Below are positions 16,701 to 24,796 of a stretch of 64,000 bases of DNA, in pieces. Below the pieces are notes generated by a model, which worked only from the letters and a program-made list of their open reading frames with translations, did not search any database and was not told where the DNA came from. Source of the stretch: Candidatus Parcubacteria bacterium. Its GTDB lineage: Bacteria > Patescibacteria > Paceibacteria > UBA6257 > HR35. Within the stretch, counting starts at the first letter, position 1; each line of letters begins with the position of its first letter. A program made the translations under genes and the position numbers. The stretch is from assembly GCA_026004535.1 (NCBI GenBank), contig BPJI01000001.1:186001-250000 (forward strand). Reading direction: 5' to 3'.

Positions 16701-17858
16701 GTTGTCAAAACAAATGAATCAGCTGGAGAAAATCTTACTTATGACCTTTCTGTTCCAACAAATGTAACTTATATTGCTAATGGTTTTATCAGTCATAATA
16801 CAATTTCTTTTATGATGGATGCAGATACAACTGGAGTTGAACCCGATTTTGCTTTAGTTAAAATGAAACAACTTGTTGGTGGTGGTTATATGAAGATTGT
16901 AAATAGAACTATTCCTCTTGCCTTAAGAAGACTTGGCTATAGCGAAAAAGAAATTGAAGATATTGTTAAACATTTAGAAGAAACTCAAAATATTGAAACA
17001 GCGCCTCATCTAAAACCAGAGCATTTATCTGTTTTTGATTGTGCTATTAAGCCACCCGGAGGAAATAGATATATTCATTGGCTAGGACATGTAAAAATGG
17101 TTGCTGCTATTCAACCATTTATTAGCGGTGGAATCTCGAAAACTTTCAATATGCCTAATGAGACTTCAATTCAAGAAATTTATGATGCCTACTTTACTGC
17201 TTGGAAATTAGGAATTAAATGTTTTGCTGTTTATCGTGATGGTTCAAAAGCAACTCAGGCTTTATACAGTGAAAAAAAGGAGAAGAAAAGCAAAGAAAAA
17301 ATTGAAAGACGAAAACTACCTTTAGTTAGGCAATCTGAAACTCATAAATTTTCAATTGCCGGCCATGAAGGTTACTTAACCTATAGCATTTTTGAAGATG
17401 GTTCTTTGGGTGAAATTTTCATTCGTATGTCAAAACAAGGAAGTACTTTGGCTGGTCTTTTGGATGCTTTTGCAATTTCAGTTTCGATTGCTCTTCAATA
17501 CGGTGTGCCTTTAAAGGAATTGGCAAGTAAATTTGTTTATATGAGATTTGAGCCAATGGGAATTACTAATAATCAAAAAATACCAATTGCAAGTTCAATT
17601 ATTGATTATATTTTTAAATATCTTGGTTATAAATTCTTAACTCCAGAAGAATTAAAAGAAATAGGTTTAGAAGTTAAAGAGGAATCTATCTTAAAAGAAC
17701 ATCCAAGATTAATTGAATCAAAATTTGAGTTAGATCCGGTGAAGACAGAAAATAATTTATCTGGTCCGCCATGTAAATATTGTGGTGGAATGACGACTCG
17801 AACTGGTAGTTGTTATACTTGTTTAGAATGTGGTGAAACTTCTGGCGGTTGTAGTTAG
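13728..17858 (+). CDS. nrdJ: Class II (B12-dependent) ribonucleotide reductase with intein and repeat insertion
   Basis: 1376 codons. The extein reads as a NrdJ-type reductase that makes deoxynucleotides using adenosylcobalamin. It has GAACFILDV with the first redox Cys, GSGSGVNLSKLRAKGEPLS, the active-site NPCSE and TSCNLSSINLL, a nucleotide-site region APTG/TISFMMDADTTG, and a C-terminal zinc/thiol tail CKYCGG...CYTCLECGE. Two insertions enlarge it: a 433-residue intein (592-1024) splitting APTG from TIS, and about 55 residues (502-556) translated from an acagaact repeat array. Removing both leaves about 890 residues, normal for the family. The leader contains array A. The stop overlaps the convergent Xer gene by four bases. 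Confidence 0.95.
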   Translation: MPKRTLTSNQVVFKTSSNFLKIQRFFTKERVHPYDEVKWIKTTAEIPGSNFKMEDVEFPDFYSQNAINIIASKYFKINKGKQEKSLKELIDRVVKTFKKWGLEQGYFNEKEAKIFEDELTYILLHQYAAFNSPVWFNFGVEGRSQQGAACFILDVQDNMESILDWIKTEGMIFKGGSGSGVNLSKLRAKGEPLSTGGASSGVISFMKAADAVAGSIKSGGSTRRAAKMVILNADHPEIMDFIRVKAEEENKVRALMEAGYDMTDLNNPLWQNIFFQNANNSVRIPDDLMEAAMKDEKWQTYYRTTGKASQAYKAKDILWEIAKAAWECGDPGVQFDDIIQKWHTCKNSGRIEATNPCSEYIFLNWTSCNLSSINLLKFLKEDGKFDIPAFLHTVRVMFLAQDIMISKADYPHPKITEETKKYRTIGLGYTNLGALIMALGLPYDSDEARNLAASITALMTGEAYKLSTQISAKLEPFPEYEKNKEPMLEVMEMHRKALLKLIQNFTELKQNSQKKHRTDGTNTELTENIAAEHTELIQNLQKNSASSASYSVSSVTEEILEKAKEVWDEVIENGKKYGFRNAQATVIAPTGCLVGNSLISTEYGLVPLETLGNPLGYKWQDLNIEVMTDEGPQLATKFYVNGLVETRKIVTKNGYEIVGTPEHRIKVFDKESGELKWKYFADIKEGDIVALEMNTIFGSPKPIELPPLPELHWNQDFDAKVPRHMNEELAEIVGYFMGDGSLHSKGLRFCVTQEDKDVIERLRYLIKSQFNLDIFLTQRLGYIEVSVNSVPLVLWWEACGFKKKQKKVGKGWEPHIPLTILYSNDRKIYTAFLRGLFEADGTVWKDSKTPALSTHSKEFHDQIKYLLLALGIPTKSKIGISGWDKKNLYVLYVKNREYAKKFGEEIGFIGERKNKLLENITTKPSQIKMDQVYLSQNLVEAITPLLTKRERDSLRLEFKRKNAITRSFALRILDKVENKAFNYYVNKIFFDVVKTNESAGENLTYDLSVPTNVTYIANGFISHNTISFMMDADTTGVEPDFALVKMKQLVGGGYMKIVNRTIPLALRRLGYSEKEIEDIVKHLEETQNIETAPHLKPEHLSVFDCAIKPPGGNRYIHWLGHVKMVAAIQPFISGGISKTFNMPNETSIQEIYDAYFTAWKLGIKCFAVYRDGSKATQALYSEKKEKKSKEKIERRKLPLVRQSETHKFSIAGHEGYLTYSIFEDGSLGEIFIRMSKQGSTLAGLLDAFAISVSIALQYGVPLKELASKFVYMRFEPMGITNNQKIPIASSIIDYIFKYLGYKFLTPEELKEIGLEVKEESILKEHPRLIESKFELDPVKTENNLSGPPCKYCGGMTTRTGSCYTCLECGETSGGCS
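15231..15395 (+). repeat. In-frame acagaact repeat array inside nrdJ
   Basis: About a dozen left-arm units (ACAGAACT, TACAGAAA, ACGGAACT) run from 15231 to about 15350, then turn into the reverse complement (agttctgcg, attctgttagttctgtt) to 15392. It is read without a stop as a hydrophilic Glu/Gln/Asn/Ser-rich segment (residues 502-556), ahead of the ILEKAKEVWDEVIENG helix. The architecture is that of the CCGGAT arrays, with a different unit. Confidence 0.85.
15501..16799 (+). other. Intein with LAGLIDADG homing endonuclease, inside nrdJ
   Basis: Residues 592-1024 of the precursor. Begins with Cys (CLVGNSLIST, block A), has a block B-like GTPEHRIKV, and two LAGLIDADG motifs: LAEIVGYFMGDGSL (about 728-741) and YTAFLRGLFEADGTV (about 829-843). 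It ends with a block F/G region YDLSVPTNVTYIANGFISHN, where the terminal His-Asn is followed by extein Thr as the +1 nucleophile. Splicing joins APTG to TISFMMD at a catalytic-site sequence conserved in class II reductases, a frequent intein site. All splice residues look intact and both endonuclease aspartates are present, so splicing and homing activity are plausible. Confidence 0.95.
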
Positions 17859-18736
17859 TGTTTTCTTCTTCGACCATGAAAAGCCTGGTGAATTTCTTTT
17901 AATTCCCGATTAGTTAAATGAGTATAAATTTGTGTTGTTTGTAAATTTTTATGGCCTAATAAAAGTTGAATTGCTCTTAAATCAGCTCCAGCCATTAATA
18001 AATCGGTTGCAAATTGATGTCTTAAAGTATGGGGAGTTATTTTCTTTAAGATACCTGCTTTTTTTGCATAATATTTAATTATTTTTTCAACTCCTCGTGG
18101 TGTTAATCTTTTAAAAGCTGAACTTTTGCTTAAATTAACAAATAAAGCTGCTTCTTTATCGGTTCTTTTTTCTAAATATTTCTTTAAATAATATTTAGCA
18201 ATCTCGGAAAGAAAGACTAATCTAATTTTTCCTCCCTTACCTTTAACCCTAATTTCTTTTTTATTTAAATCTATATCTCGATTCAAAGAACAAAGTTCAG
18301 AAACTCTAAGCCCAGTACTGAATAAAGTTTCTAATAAGGCTCGATCTCTTAAAGATTTTAAATCTTCACCTGAAGCAGAGTTTAAAAATCTATTTAATTC
18401 TTCATCAGTTAAAACATTGATTTCTCTTTCAGGAATTTTGGGCAGTTCAATTCTTAGGGGATCATAAATATTAATTTCTTTTTTTTGTAAAAATCTTAAA
18501 AAATTTCTAAGAGCAATAAGATAATAAGATTGAGTTTTTAAAGACAATCCTTTTTTGTTTAAAAATGAACGAAAATTATAAATAGTTTCGTCATCAATTT
18601 TTTTAAATTTATTTTTTTCTAGCCAGTCTAAAAAAAATTTAATTTTTCTCAAATATTCTTTAATTGTACCCCTGCTTCTTCCTTTTTCTAAAACTAAATA
18701 ATCTTCGTATTTTTGAAGATATTCCTTTAAGTCCAT
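17855..18736 (-). CDS. xerC: Xer-type tyrosine recombinase
   Basis: 293 residues, XerC/D size. An N-terminal SAM-like core-binding domain (1-100) precedes the catalytic domain with Arg144 (TGLRVSEL), Lys170 in the beta-hairpin, His236 and Arg239 (HTLRHQFAT), His262 (LLGHKNLQTTQ) and nucleophile Tyr271. All catalytic residues are present. It most likely resolves chromosome dimers at dif; the basic tail HGRRRKH is not informative. Whether it acts as the only Xer protein is unknown from this window. It is transcribed towards nrdJ, and its start abuts array B, whose units contain TATAAT-like motifs on this strand (18752-18757 reversed). Confidence 0.88.
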   Translation of the reverse strand: MDLKEYLQKYEDYLVLEKGRSRGTIKEYLRKIKFFLDWLEKNKFKKIDDETIYNFRSFLNKKGLSLKTQSYYLIALRNFLRFLQKKEINIYDPLRIELPKIPEREINVLTDEELNRFLNSASGEDLKSLRDRALLETLFSTGLRVSELCSLNRDIDLNKKEIRVKGKGGKIRLVFLSEIAKYYLKKYLEKRTDKEAALFVNLSKSSAFKRLTPRGVEKIIKYYAKKAGILKKITPHTLRHQFATDLLMAGADLRAIQLLLGHKNLQTTQIYTHLTNRELKEIHQAFHGRRRKH

Positions 18737-18746
18737 AAATTATATA

Positions 18747-19098
18747 CCCCGATTATAAACCGGATAATAATTTTTTCTACCTGGATGCAAACCGGATAAA
18801 ACCACCCGGATTTAGACCGGATATAATTACCCGGATATAAACAGGATATAATTACCCGGATGTAAACCGGATAAGTTACCCGGATTATAACCGGATGATT
18901 TATAAAATATATTTAATCCGGTATTTATCCGGGTAATCTATCCGGTAAGTTATCCGTGTAAATATAATCCGGTATTCATCCGGGTAGATATTTTAATCCG
19001 GTGTTTATCGGGGTAATCTATCCGGTTGACTATCTGGGTAATATTTTAGTATCCGGTAATAATCCGGGTAATCTATCTGGTAGATATCCGGGTAATAA
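18747..19098. repeat. CCGGAT head-to-head array B, between xerC and rpsO
   Basis: Six left-arm units (the first two degenerate: accccgat and acctggat; 18747-18894), an AT palindrome-like core (about 18897-18917), then seven or eight right-arm units to 19098. TATAAT occurs inside unit spacers (ccggatataattacccgg, twice). The array fills the divergent promoter region of xerC and rpsO. A longer reading frame into rpsO from 19001 is only translated repeat and is not part of S15. Confidence 0.9.
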
Positions 19099-19108
19099 AT
19101 TTTTATGT

Positions 19109-19114
19109 TATAAT
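19109..19114 (+). promoter_or_regulatory. -10 box of rpsO, near-leaderless
   Basis: TATAAT directly outside the right end of array B, nine bases before the rpsO ATG at 19124. Confidence 0.65.
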
Positions 19115-19123
19115 TATTATACA

Positions 19124-19387
19124 ATGTCAAAAGTTAAAGAAAAAATTCAAGCTATAATTCAAAAATTTGGTAAGCACGAAAAAGATACTGGTAGCCCTGA
19201 AGTTCAAATTGCCTTATTGACTGAAGAAATTTTAAATATTCAAAGACACTTGGCTCAAAATAAGAAAGATAAACATTCTAAGCGAGGATTAATTTTAAAG
19301 ATAGTTCAAAGAAGAAAACTTTTAAATTATCTTAAAAAAGAATCTTATACTCGTTATCGAAAAATAATTGAAGAGCTAAAACTATGA
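19124..19387 (+). CDS. rpsO: Small ribosomal subunit protein uS15
   Basis: 87 residues, normal for S15. The signature is clear: KHEKDTGSPEVQIALLTEEI, then HLAQNKKDKHSKRGLILKIVQRRKLLNYLKK. It binds 16S rRNA in the central domain. The start at 19124 (MSKVKEK) is chosen because the in-frame sequence upstream is repeat array and a TATAAT lies nine bases before the ATG. It heads an rpsO-NYN-pnp operon, with four-base overlaps between genes; rpsO-pnp coupling is widespread in bacteria. Confidence 0.97.
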   Translation: MSKVKEKIQAIIQKFGKHEKDTGSPEVQIALLTEEILNIQRHLAQNKKDKHSKRGLILKIVQRRKLLNYLKKESYTRYRKIIEELKL

Positions 19388-19887
19388 ACCCCTTGGTCCA
19401 AAAATGGCAACGAGTAAATATCTTTATTGATACTCAAAATATTTATCATTCAGCCAAAAACCTTTATAATGCCAAAGTTGATTTTAAAAAATTAATTGAT
19501 CTTTTGGTTGGTGAAAGAAGTTTAATCAATGCTTTTGCTTATGTTATTCGTTCTGAGTTTACTCCTAAAGAAATTGATTTTTTTGAAGCTTTAATTAAGC
19601 AAGGAATTAATTTAAGGATCAAAGAACTTCAGATTTATCCTGACGGCAGTAAAAAAGCTGATTGGGATATTGGTATTGCTATTGATGCCGTTCGATTTAG
19701 TCAATTAGTTGATGTTGTTATTTTAGTTACTGGCGATGGTGATTTTTATCATTTAGTTGAATATTTGCAAAATCAGGGCAAGCAAGTTGAGGTTGCTGGT
19801 TTTTCTCAGACAACTTCAGTAAAATTAAAAGAGCTGGCTGATTTTTATTATGATTTAAATGAAATAAAAAATTTGATTTTAATATGA
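19384..19887 (+). CDS. NYN-domain (LabA/DUF88-like) putative ribonuclease
   Basis: 167 residues. NYN/PIN-like fold with acidic residues in the expected places: FIDTQNIYHSAK (Asp and Asn), a middle KKADWDIGIAIDAV, and VTGDGDFYHLVEYLQNQGKQVEVAG. Proteins of this family are metal-dependent nucleases, or their relatives, acting on RNA. The position between rpsO and pnp, overlapping both by four bases, suggests work together with the RNA-degrading polynucleotide phosphorylase. The specific substrate is unknown. Confidence 0.85.
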   Translation: MNPLVQKWQRVNIFIDTQNIYHSAKNLYNAKVDFKKLIDLLVGERSLINAFAYVIRSEFTPKEIDFFEALIKQGINLRIKELQIYPDGSKKADWDIGIAIDAVRFSQLVDVVILVTGDGDFYHLVEYLQNQGKQVEVAGFSQTTSVKLKELADFYYDLNEIKNLILI

Positions 19888-21908
19888 GAGAATCTTATCT
19901 TTATAAAAGTGATAATTTAGAAATTGAGTTTGAAGTTAATGATTGGGCGGAAAGATCTTTAATTTCTTTATTAACTAAAAGTAGGGATACTGTTGTAATG
20001 ACAGTTATTAATTTGGGACAAGAATTGCCTCAGTCCGATTTTTTGCCCCTAACTGTTGATTATGAAGAAAAATTTTATGCTGCGGGTAAGATCTTTGGCA
20101 GTCGTTTTATTCGTCGAGAAACAAAGCCGACAATTACTTCGATCTTAAACGCTCGTTTAATTGACCGTAGCATCCGACCTGCTTTTCCATTAAATTTTCG
20201 CTATCAAACTCATATTGTTAATACTGTTTTATCTTATAATCCTGAAGCTAACCCCGCTCTTTTAGCTTTATTGGGAACATCATTCGCTTTAGAATATTTA
20301 AAAATTCCCTGGAATGGACCAATTGCTGGTTTTAAAATCGAAGATACTGATAAGGAAATTTTTGTTTCTGGTACAAAAAATAAAGTTAACATGATTGAAT
20401 TTGAAGGCAAAGAGATAAAGGAAAAAGAAATTATTGAAGACATAAAAATAGCTTTCGCTGAAATTCAAAAAATAATTAATTTTATTGAAGAAAGTACAAA
20501 AAAACAAACAAGAAAAATAGAAATTAAACAAGAAAATTATAAAACTGCTGAAGAATTATTAGCGAAATTTTTAAAAGAAAAAAATATTGATCTAAAAAAA
20601 TTGCTTTTTGGTCAAGAAGAGGGAGATAAGAATTGGTCAAATATTTTTGGTTTATTAGCTCAGGAGGATTTCGGAGAAAACGCTCCTTATGTTTTAAATG
20701 TTTTAAATAAAAAATTTAAACAAATTTTCCAACAAACAGTTTTAGAAGAGAAAACAAGGCCTGATGGAAGAAAATTAGATGATATCCGTCCGATTTCAGC
20801 TCAAATTGATGTCCTACCTCGGGTTCATGGTTCTGCAATTTTTAAACGAGGATTAACTCATATTCTTTCAACTGTTACTTTTGCTGCTCCAGGTGAGGAG
20901 CTTGTTTTAAAAGAGATTGAATACGAAGGAACTAAACATTTTATGCATCAATATAATTTTCCTCCTTATTCAACTGGAGAAATTGGCTCAAGCAAAGGAC
21001 CATCAAGAAGAGAAATCGGACATGGTGAATTGGCTGAAAAAGCTTTAAGAAGTCTAATTCCTTTGCAAGAAGAATTTCCTTATACTATTCGGGTTGTTTC
21101 TGAAGTCTTATCTTCTAATGGTTCAACTTCAATGGGTTCTGTTTGTGCTTCGTCTTTAGCTTTAATGGCAGCCGGTGTTCCAATCAAAAAACATATTGCT
21201 GGTATAAGCATTGGTATAGCTTATCAGGATGATGAAAATTACGAACTTTTAACCGATATTCAAGGACCAGAAGATTTTTTTGGTGGTATGGACTTTAAAG
21301 TTGCTGGCACAAAAGATGGCGTAACAGCAATTCAGCTCGATGTCAAAATCGAGGGTTTAAATTTTGAGCAAATTGAAAAAGCTTTAACGAAAGCCAGAGA
21401 GGCAAGATTAAAAATCATTGATTATATGGAAACAATTATTAAAGAACCAAGAAAAGAAGTTAGTCCATTTGCGCCAAAAGTTGAAGCTATTAAAATTGAT
21501 CCTTTAAAAATTGGACTAGTGATTGGTACTGGAGGAAAAACTATTAATGAAATTATCGTTGCTACTAATACAAAAATTGATATCCATCCTGACGGCTTAA
21601 TTTATATTAGCGGAGAAAATCATAACAATGTCGCTTTAGCTAAAAATTGGATTAAAATTATAGGTGATTCATTACAAATTGGTGAAATTGTTAAAGGTAA
21701 AGTAATCAAAATTTTGCCCTTCGGCGCGATTTTAGAATTAGCACCACAAAAAACAGCCCTACTTCATATTTCTGAAATTGCTGATAAAAAAATAGAAAGT
21801 ATCGAAAATGAAATTAAAATCGGAGAGGAATTAAATGTTTCGGTTAAACAAATTAGCGATGATGGTAGAATTTATGTCTCTTTAAAAGATGCCCGAAGAA
21901 CAAGATAA
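19884..21908 (+). CDS. pnp: Polyribonucleotide nucleotidyltransferase (PNPase)
   Basis: 674 residues, slightly short of the usual about 700. Two RNase PH-like domains (about 1-215 and 290-530) flank an alpha-helical linker. The second holds SGSTSMGSVCASSLALMAAGVP-like catalytic surroundings (here NGSTSMGSV) and EDFFGGMDFKVAGT with the metal-binding Asp. A KH domain (about 535-595; KIGLVIGTGGKTINEI) and an S1 domain (about 600-670; GEIVKGKVIKILPFGAILEL) complete it. It degrades RNA 3' to 5' phosphorolytically. The last 20 bases overlap the next gene in another frame. Confidence 0.97.
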   Translation: MRESYLYKSDNLEIEFEVNDWAERSLISLLTKSRDTVVMTVINLGQELPQSDFLPLTVDYEEKFYAAGKIFGSRFIRRETKPTITSILNARLIDRSIRPAFPLNFRYQTHIVNTVLSYNPEANPALLALLGTSFALEYLKIPWNGPIAGFKIEDTDKEIFVSGTKNKVNMIEFEGKEIKEKEIIEDIKIAFAEIQKIINFIEESTKKQTRKIEIKQENYKTAEELLAKFLKEKNIDLKKLLFGQEEGDKNWSNIFGLLAQEDFGENAPYVLNVLNKKFKQIFQQTVLEEKTRPDGRKLDDIRPISAQIDVLPRVHGSAIFKRGLTHILSTVTFAAPGEELVLKEIEYEGTKHFMHQYNFPPYSTGEIGSSKGPSRREIGHGELAEKALRSLIPLQEEFPYTIRVVSEVLSSNGSTSMGSVCASSLALMAAGVPIKKHIAGISIGIAYQDDENYELLTDIQGPEDFFGGMDFKVAGTKDGVTAIQLDVKIEGLNFEQIEKALTKAREARLKIIDYMETIIKEPRKEVSPFAPKVEAIKIDPLKIGLVIGTGGKTINEIIVATNTKIDIHPDGLIYISGENHNNVALAKNWIKIIGDSLQIGEIVKGKVIKILPFGAILELAPQKTALLHISEIADKKIESIENEIKIGEELNVSVKQISDDGRIYVSLKDARRTR

Positions 21909-23439
21909 AAAAATAACTTATAAGATTTTAACTACTGAAGAATTACTCAAAGAAGAAATTCCGCCAGCTAAAGAAATTAAACATGAGGAAGAGAAAGTTG
22001 AGATACTCGTGACAGAAAAAGTCGAAGCCAAAGAACCAACTGTGCCCATTAAAGAAGCAACTATTCCTCTTAAGGAAATTAAAGAAAAGAAAGAAACTGT
22101 TCAGTCACAAGTGGAGGCTGGGCTAGTTTATTCCGAAGAAAAGCCAAAAGAAATACCTATGCTATATGTTAAAGAAATTAAGGAGGTTGTTTTTCCTAAA
22201 GTAGAACCAACCCCAACTCTAGAAAAACCAATTGAAACTTCACCGATTGAGCAAACCGAAGAACCAATTGCTGAAGAAATTTTTTACAGACCCTCTAGAG
22301 AAAGGGAAATATTAAAACCAAAATTAGAGATCTTAAAAGAAGAACAAAAAGAAGAACAAAAAGAAGAGATCAAAACAGAACAAGATTCTAAGTCTAAGCC
22401 TAAATCTAAACCATCTTCTAATTTGCTGAAATATGGTCTGATTGGTAGCGGAATATTTTTGATAATTGGTTTAGTAGTATTTTTCAAGCCCTATGAAAGA
22501 CTCAAGGCTATTTTCGCTGTTAAAGAAAAATCAAAATCAGAAGAAGAAATAAAAATAATAACATCAACATCAACTCCAACATCAACTCCAACATCAACAT
22601 CAATATCAACACCAACACCAACGATGATTATTTTTCCAACCACAACTGTAACTTCAATTTCGACTTCAGCCTCGCCTACGACAGAAACCATAATCACTGC
22701 TGAGAGTAAAACAACAACTGAAACAAAAACTGAAACAAAAAATGAAACAAAAAATGAAACAAAAAATGAAACAAAAAATGAAATAAAAAATGAAATAAAA
22801 ACAGGAACAACAACAGGAATAACAATCGAAACACAGCCAGTAATCACATCTTTACCTATGACTTCAGTCGGTAAAGAACTCCCATTTTTAAAAAATTTTT
22901 ATTCGCAAGAGATCACGATTACAGAATTTAATTTTCAATCTTTTCAAAGAGAAATTAACAATTTTTTTACTAAACAAGAATTAGTTGGTACCAAATTTAA
23001 TCTTAATTTTCTTTACAATCAAAGAATTATTCCTTTTGATTTTGTTTTTGATTATTTCATTAAACCCACGAAAATTTCAACATCAACAATAGTAGATTTT
23101 AAAAATGAATTAACAGGAAATTATGGTTTTTTGTTATATTATGGATATACCCGAAAATACCCGATGTTAATCTTCGAAATAAAAGATAAAGAAAGGGTTG
23201 AGAAATTCAATCAGCAATGGGAAAAATTATCAATGAAAGATGATTTGAAAAGCTTGTTTTTAGGCAATAAACCACCGTCAACGAAAAACAATTTTGTCAC
23301 TAAAAAAATAGATGGTTATAGTTATAGGATTTTAGATTTTGGTGATAATTACAAAATTATTTGGGCCATAATTAATCAATATCTTATTTATTCAACGACT
23401 GAAACTGGAATTAAAGAAATTATTGATTATCTTAAATGA
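21889..23439 (+). CDS. Single-pass membrane protein with charged and low-complexity regions
   Basis: 516 residues, family not recognised. Residues 1-178 are strongly charged (Glu/Lys repeats such as EEQKEEQKEE) and lack a signal peptide. Residues 179-199 form one transmembrane helix (LLKYGLIGSGIFLIIGLVVFF). A TSTPTSTPTS tract and a TKNETKNETKNE tract follow, and then a folded C-terminal domain of about 180 residues, with FNLNFLYNQRIIPFDFVFDY and DGYSYRILDFGDNYKIIWAI. The likely topology is N-terminus in the cytosol and C-terminal domain outside. The 12-base aatgaaacaaaa repeat (22738-22790) could vary in copy number. The start overlaps pnp by 20 bases. Confidence 0.75.
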   Translation: MPEEQDKKITYKILTTEELLKEEIPPAKEIKHEEEKVEILVTEKVEAKEPTVPIKEATIPLKEIKEKKETVQSQVEAGLVYSEEKPKEIPMLYVKEIKEVVFPKVEPTPTLEKPIETSPIEQTEEPIAEEIFYRPSREREILKPKLEILKEEQKEEQKEEIKTEQDSKSKPKSKPSSNLLKYGLIGSGIFLIIGLVVFFKPYERLKAIFAVKEKSKSEEEIKIITSTSTPTSTPTSTSISTPTPTMIIFPTTTVTSISTSASPTTETIITAESKTTTETKTETKNETKNETKNETKNEIKNEIKTGTTTGITIETQPVITSLPMTSVGKELPFLKNFYSQEITITEFNFQSFQREINNFFTKQELVGTKFNLNFLYNQRIIPFDFVFDYFIKPTKISTSTIVDFKNELTGNYGFLLYYGYTRKYPMLIFEIKDKERVEKFNQQWEKLSMKDDLKSLFLGNKPPSTKNNFVTKKIDGYSYRILDFGDNYKIIWAIINQYLIYSTTETGIKEIIDYLK

Positions 23440-23762
23440 ATCTCGAAAAAATAAAAAATAGATTAGAAAAAGAAAGGGAAGAATTAGTTTTAATAATTGA
23501 AAGTTATAAAAAGGAACCAGAAGAATTTTTAAAAGAGTCAGTTTCTTCTGCTGATGAAATTGCTGATCGTTATGAATATAAACAAGAAATTCATTTAAAA
23601 AAAGAAGCTTTAGAAGAAAGATTGAAGGAAATTGAAAGAGCCTTAAGGAAAATAGAAGAAGGAAATTATGGTATTTGTGAAAACTGCGGCCAAAAGATTG
23701 AAGACCAAAGATTAAAAATTGATCTCTCGGCAATTTTATGTCGTAAATGTGCTCTTAAATAG
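23436..23762 (+). CDS. DksA/TraR-type C4 zinc-finger protein
   Basis: 108 residues. A coiled-coil N-terminus (LEKERNRLE-like helix from residue 1, second helix about 45-75) and the family's zinc finger CENCGQKIEDQRLKIDL...CRKC at the end. DksA-family proteins reach into the RNA polymerase secondary channel and modulate initiation; the acidic residues at the coiled-coil tip are not the typical DksA DxxDxA, so the precise activity is uncertain. Starts four bases before the end of the preceding gene and overlaps tsaD tail-to-tail by eight bases. Confidence 0.85.
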   Translation: MNLEKIKNRLEKEREELVLIIESYKKEPEEFLKESVSSADEIADRYEYKQEIHLKKEALEERLKEIERALRKIEEGNYGICENCGQKIEDQRLKIDLSAILCRKCALK

Positions 23763-24771
23763 ATCTTGGATAAACCTCAATTTTTTCTAGAGGTGGAGTG
23801 CCATTTTGATAGAGTAAATATCCAGCTAAAGCAATATTTAAACCATTGTCAGTTGCTAATTTCCTTTCGGGAAAATAAATTTTTTCTTGGACAAAATATT
23901 TTTTAATCATTTTTTTTAAAGTTTGATTAGCTGCTACACCACCAGAAACAACAATTGTTTTAATTTTGAAATTGTCTTTAGCTTTATTTAATTTATAGAT
24001 TAAAATCTCAAAGATTGTTTTTTGTAAAGAAAAGCATAAATCAGCAATTGTTTTTTCGTCTAATTTTTTATAATTTCTAATTTCATCAACCAATTGAATA
24101 AAAGCAGTTTTTAAACCAGCAAAACTAAAATTGTATCCTTTTTGCAGAATTGGTTTAGGCAAAGGGAAAAAACCTTTTGCTTTTTCGGCTAATTTTTCAA
24201 TTATCGGCCCTCCAGGATAAGGAAGACCTAAATAACGAGCGCATTTATCTAATGTTTCGCCAGCAGCATCATCTAATGTTTCTCCTAATTTTCTTTTCTC
24301 TAAAAAATTTTTAAATAAATATAAATTTGTATGACCACCAGAAACAATTAAGACCAAAGCTGGAAAATCAATTTCCTTAATTTTTTGCCAATCTTTTTTA
24401 TTTTTAATTAAGACAGAATAAAAATGGGCTGAGAGATGATCGACAGGAATAATTTTTTTATTTAATTTTTGAGCTAAATTAATAACAAATTCTTTACCTG
24501 AAACTAAGGCTGGTAAAAGACCAGGACCAACTGAAAAAGATAAAAAATCTATTTTTTTTAAATCAAAATTTTTTTCAATTTTTTTTAAAATAACTGGTAA
24601 ATTTTTCTTGTGCTCCCTAGCTGCTAAAATAGGTACTACGCCGCCATATTTTTGATGAACTTTAAATTGAGTTGCTAATTCATTGGCTAAAATTCTTATT
24701 TTATTTTCTTTAATTTCAATTAAAGCCATACCAGTCTCATCGCAAGTTGTTTCAATTCCTAAAATAAACAT
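23755..24771 (-). CDS. tsaD: tRNA N6-threonylcarbamoyladenosine transferase TsaD
   Basis: 338 residues, the usual TsaD size. ASKHA fold with ILGIETTCDETGMAL at the N-terminus, the metal-binding HLSAH motif (VDHLSAHFYS), the SGGHTNLYLF loop, GETLDDAAGETLDKCARYLGLPYPGG, and the late GGVAANQTL and DNGLNIALAG motifs. It transfers threonylcarbamoyl to A37 of ANN-decoding tRNAs. It starts back-to-back with infC, so the two share a short promoter region. Confidence 0.97.
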   Translation of the reverse strand: MFILGIETTCDETGMALIEIKENKIRILANELATQFKVHQKYGGVVPILAAREHKKNLPVILKKIEKNFDLKKIDFLSFSVGPGLLPALVSGKEFVINLAQKLNKKIIPVDHLSAHFYSVLIKNKKDWQKIKEIDFPALVLIVSGGHTNLYLFKNFLEKRKLGETLDDAAGETLDKCARYLGLPYPGGPIIEKLAEKAKGFFPLPKPILQKGYNFSFAGLKTAFIQLVDEIRNYKKLDEKTIADLCFSLQKTIFEILIYKLNKAKDNFKIKTIVVSGGVAANQTLKKMIKKYFVQEKIYFPERKLATDNGLNIALAGYLLYQNGTPPLEKIEVYPRSI

Positions 24772-24778
24772 TTTATGT

Positions 24779-24784
24779 TATAAT
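24779..24784 (+). promoter_or_regulatory. -10 box of infC, leaderless or nearly so
   Basis: TATAAT lying 12 bases before the TTG at 24797. A start about seven bases downstream of the box leaves a leader of about six to nine bases. Confidence 0.6.
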
Positions 24785-24796
24785 TTTATCACTAAA

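Noticed and set aside
17855..18736. Xer gene as the integrase of a mobile island
   Set aside because: It has the size and catalytic residues of a housekeeping XerC/D and no island, tRNA site or phage genes lie next to it.
19001..19123. N-terminal extension of S15
   Set aside because: It is translated repeat array lying upstream of the promoter; S15 homologues begin at the ATG at 19124.
22491..22847. Valine/phenylalanine-rich reading frame on the minus strand
   Set aside because: It is the shadow of the Thr/Lys/Asn/Glu low-complexity coding region of the membrane protein at 21889-23439.
24683..24796. N-terminal extension of IF-3 starting in the tsaD gene
   Set aside because: It is the antisense of tsaD and lies upstream of the -10 box; IF-3 proteins have no such extension.
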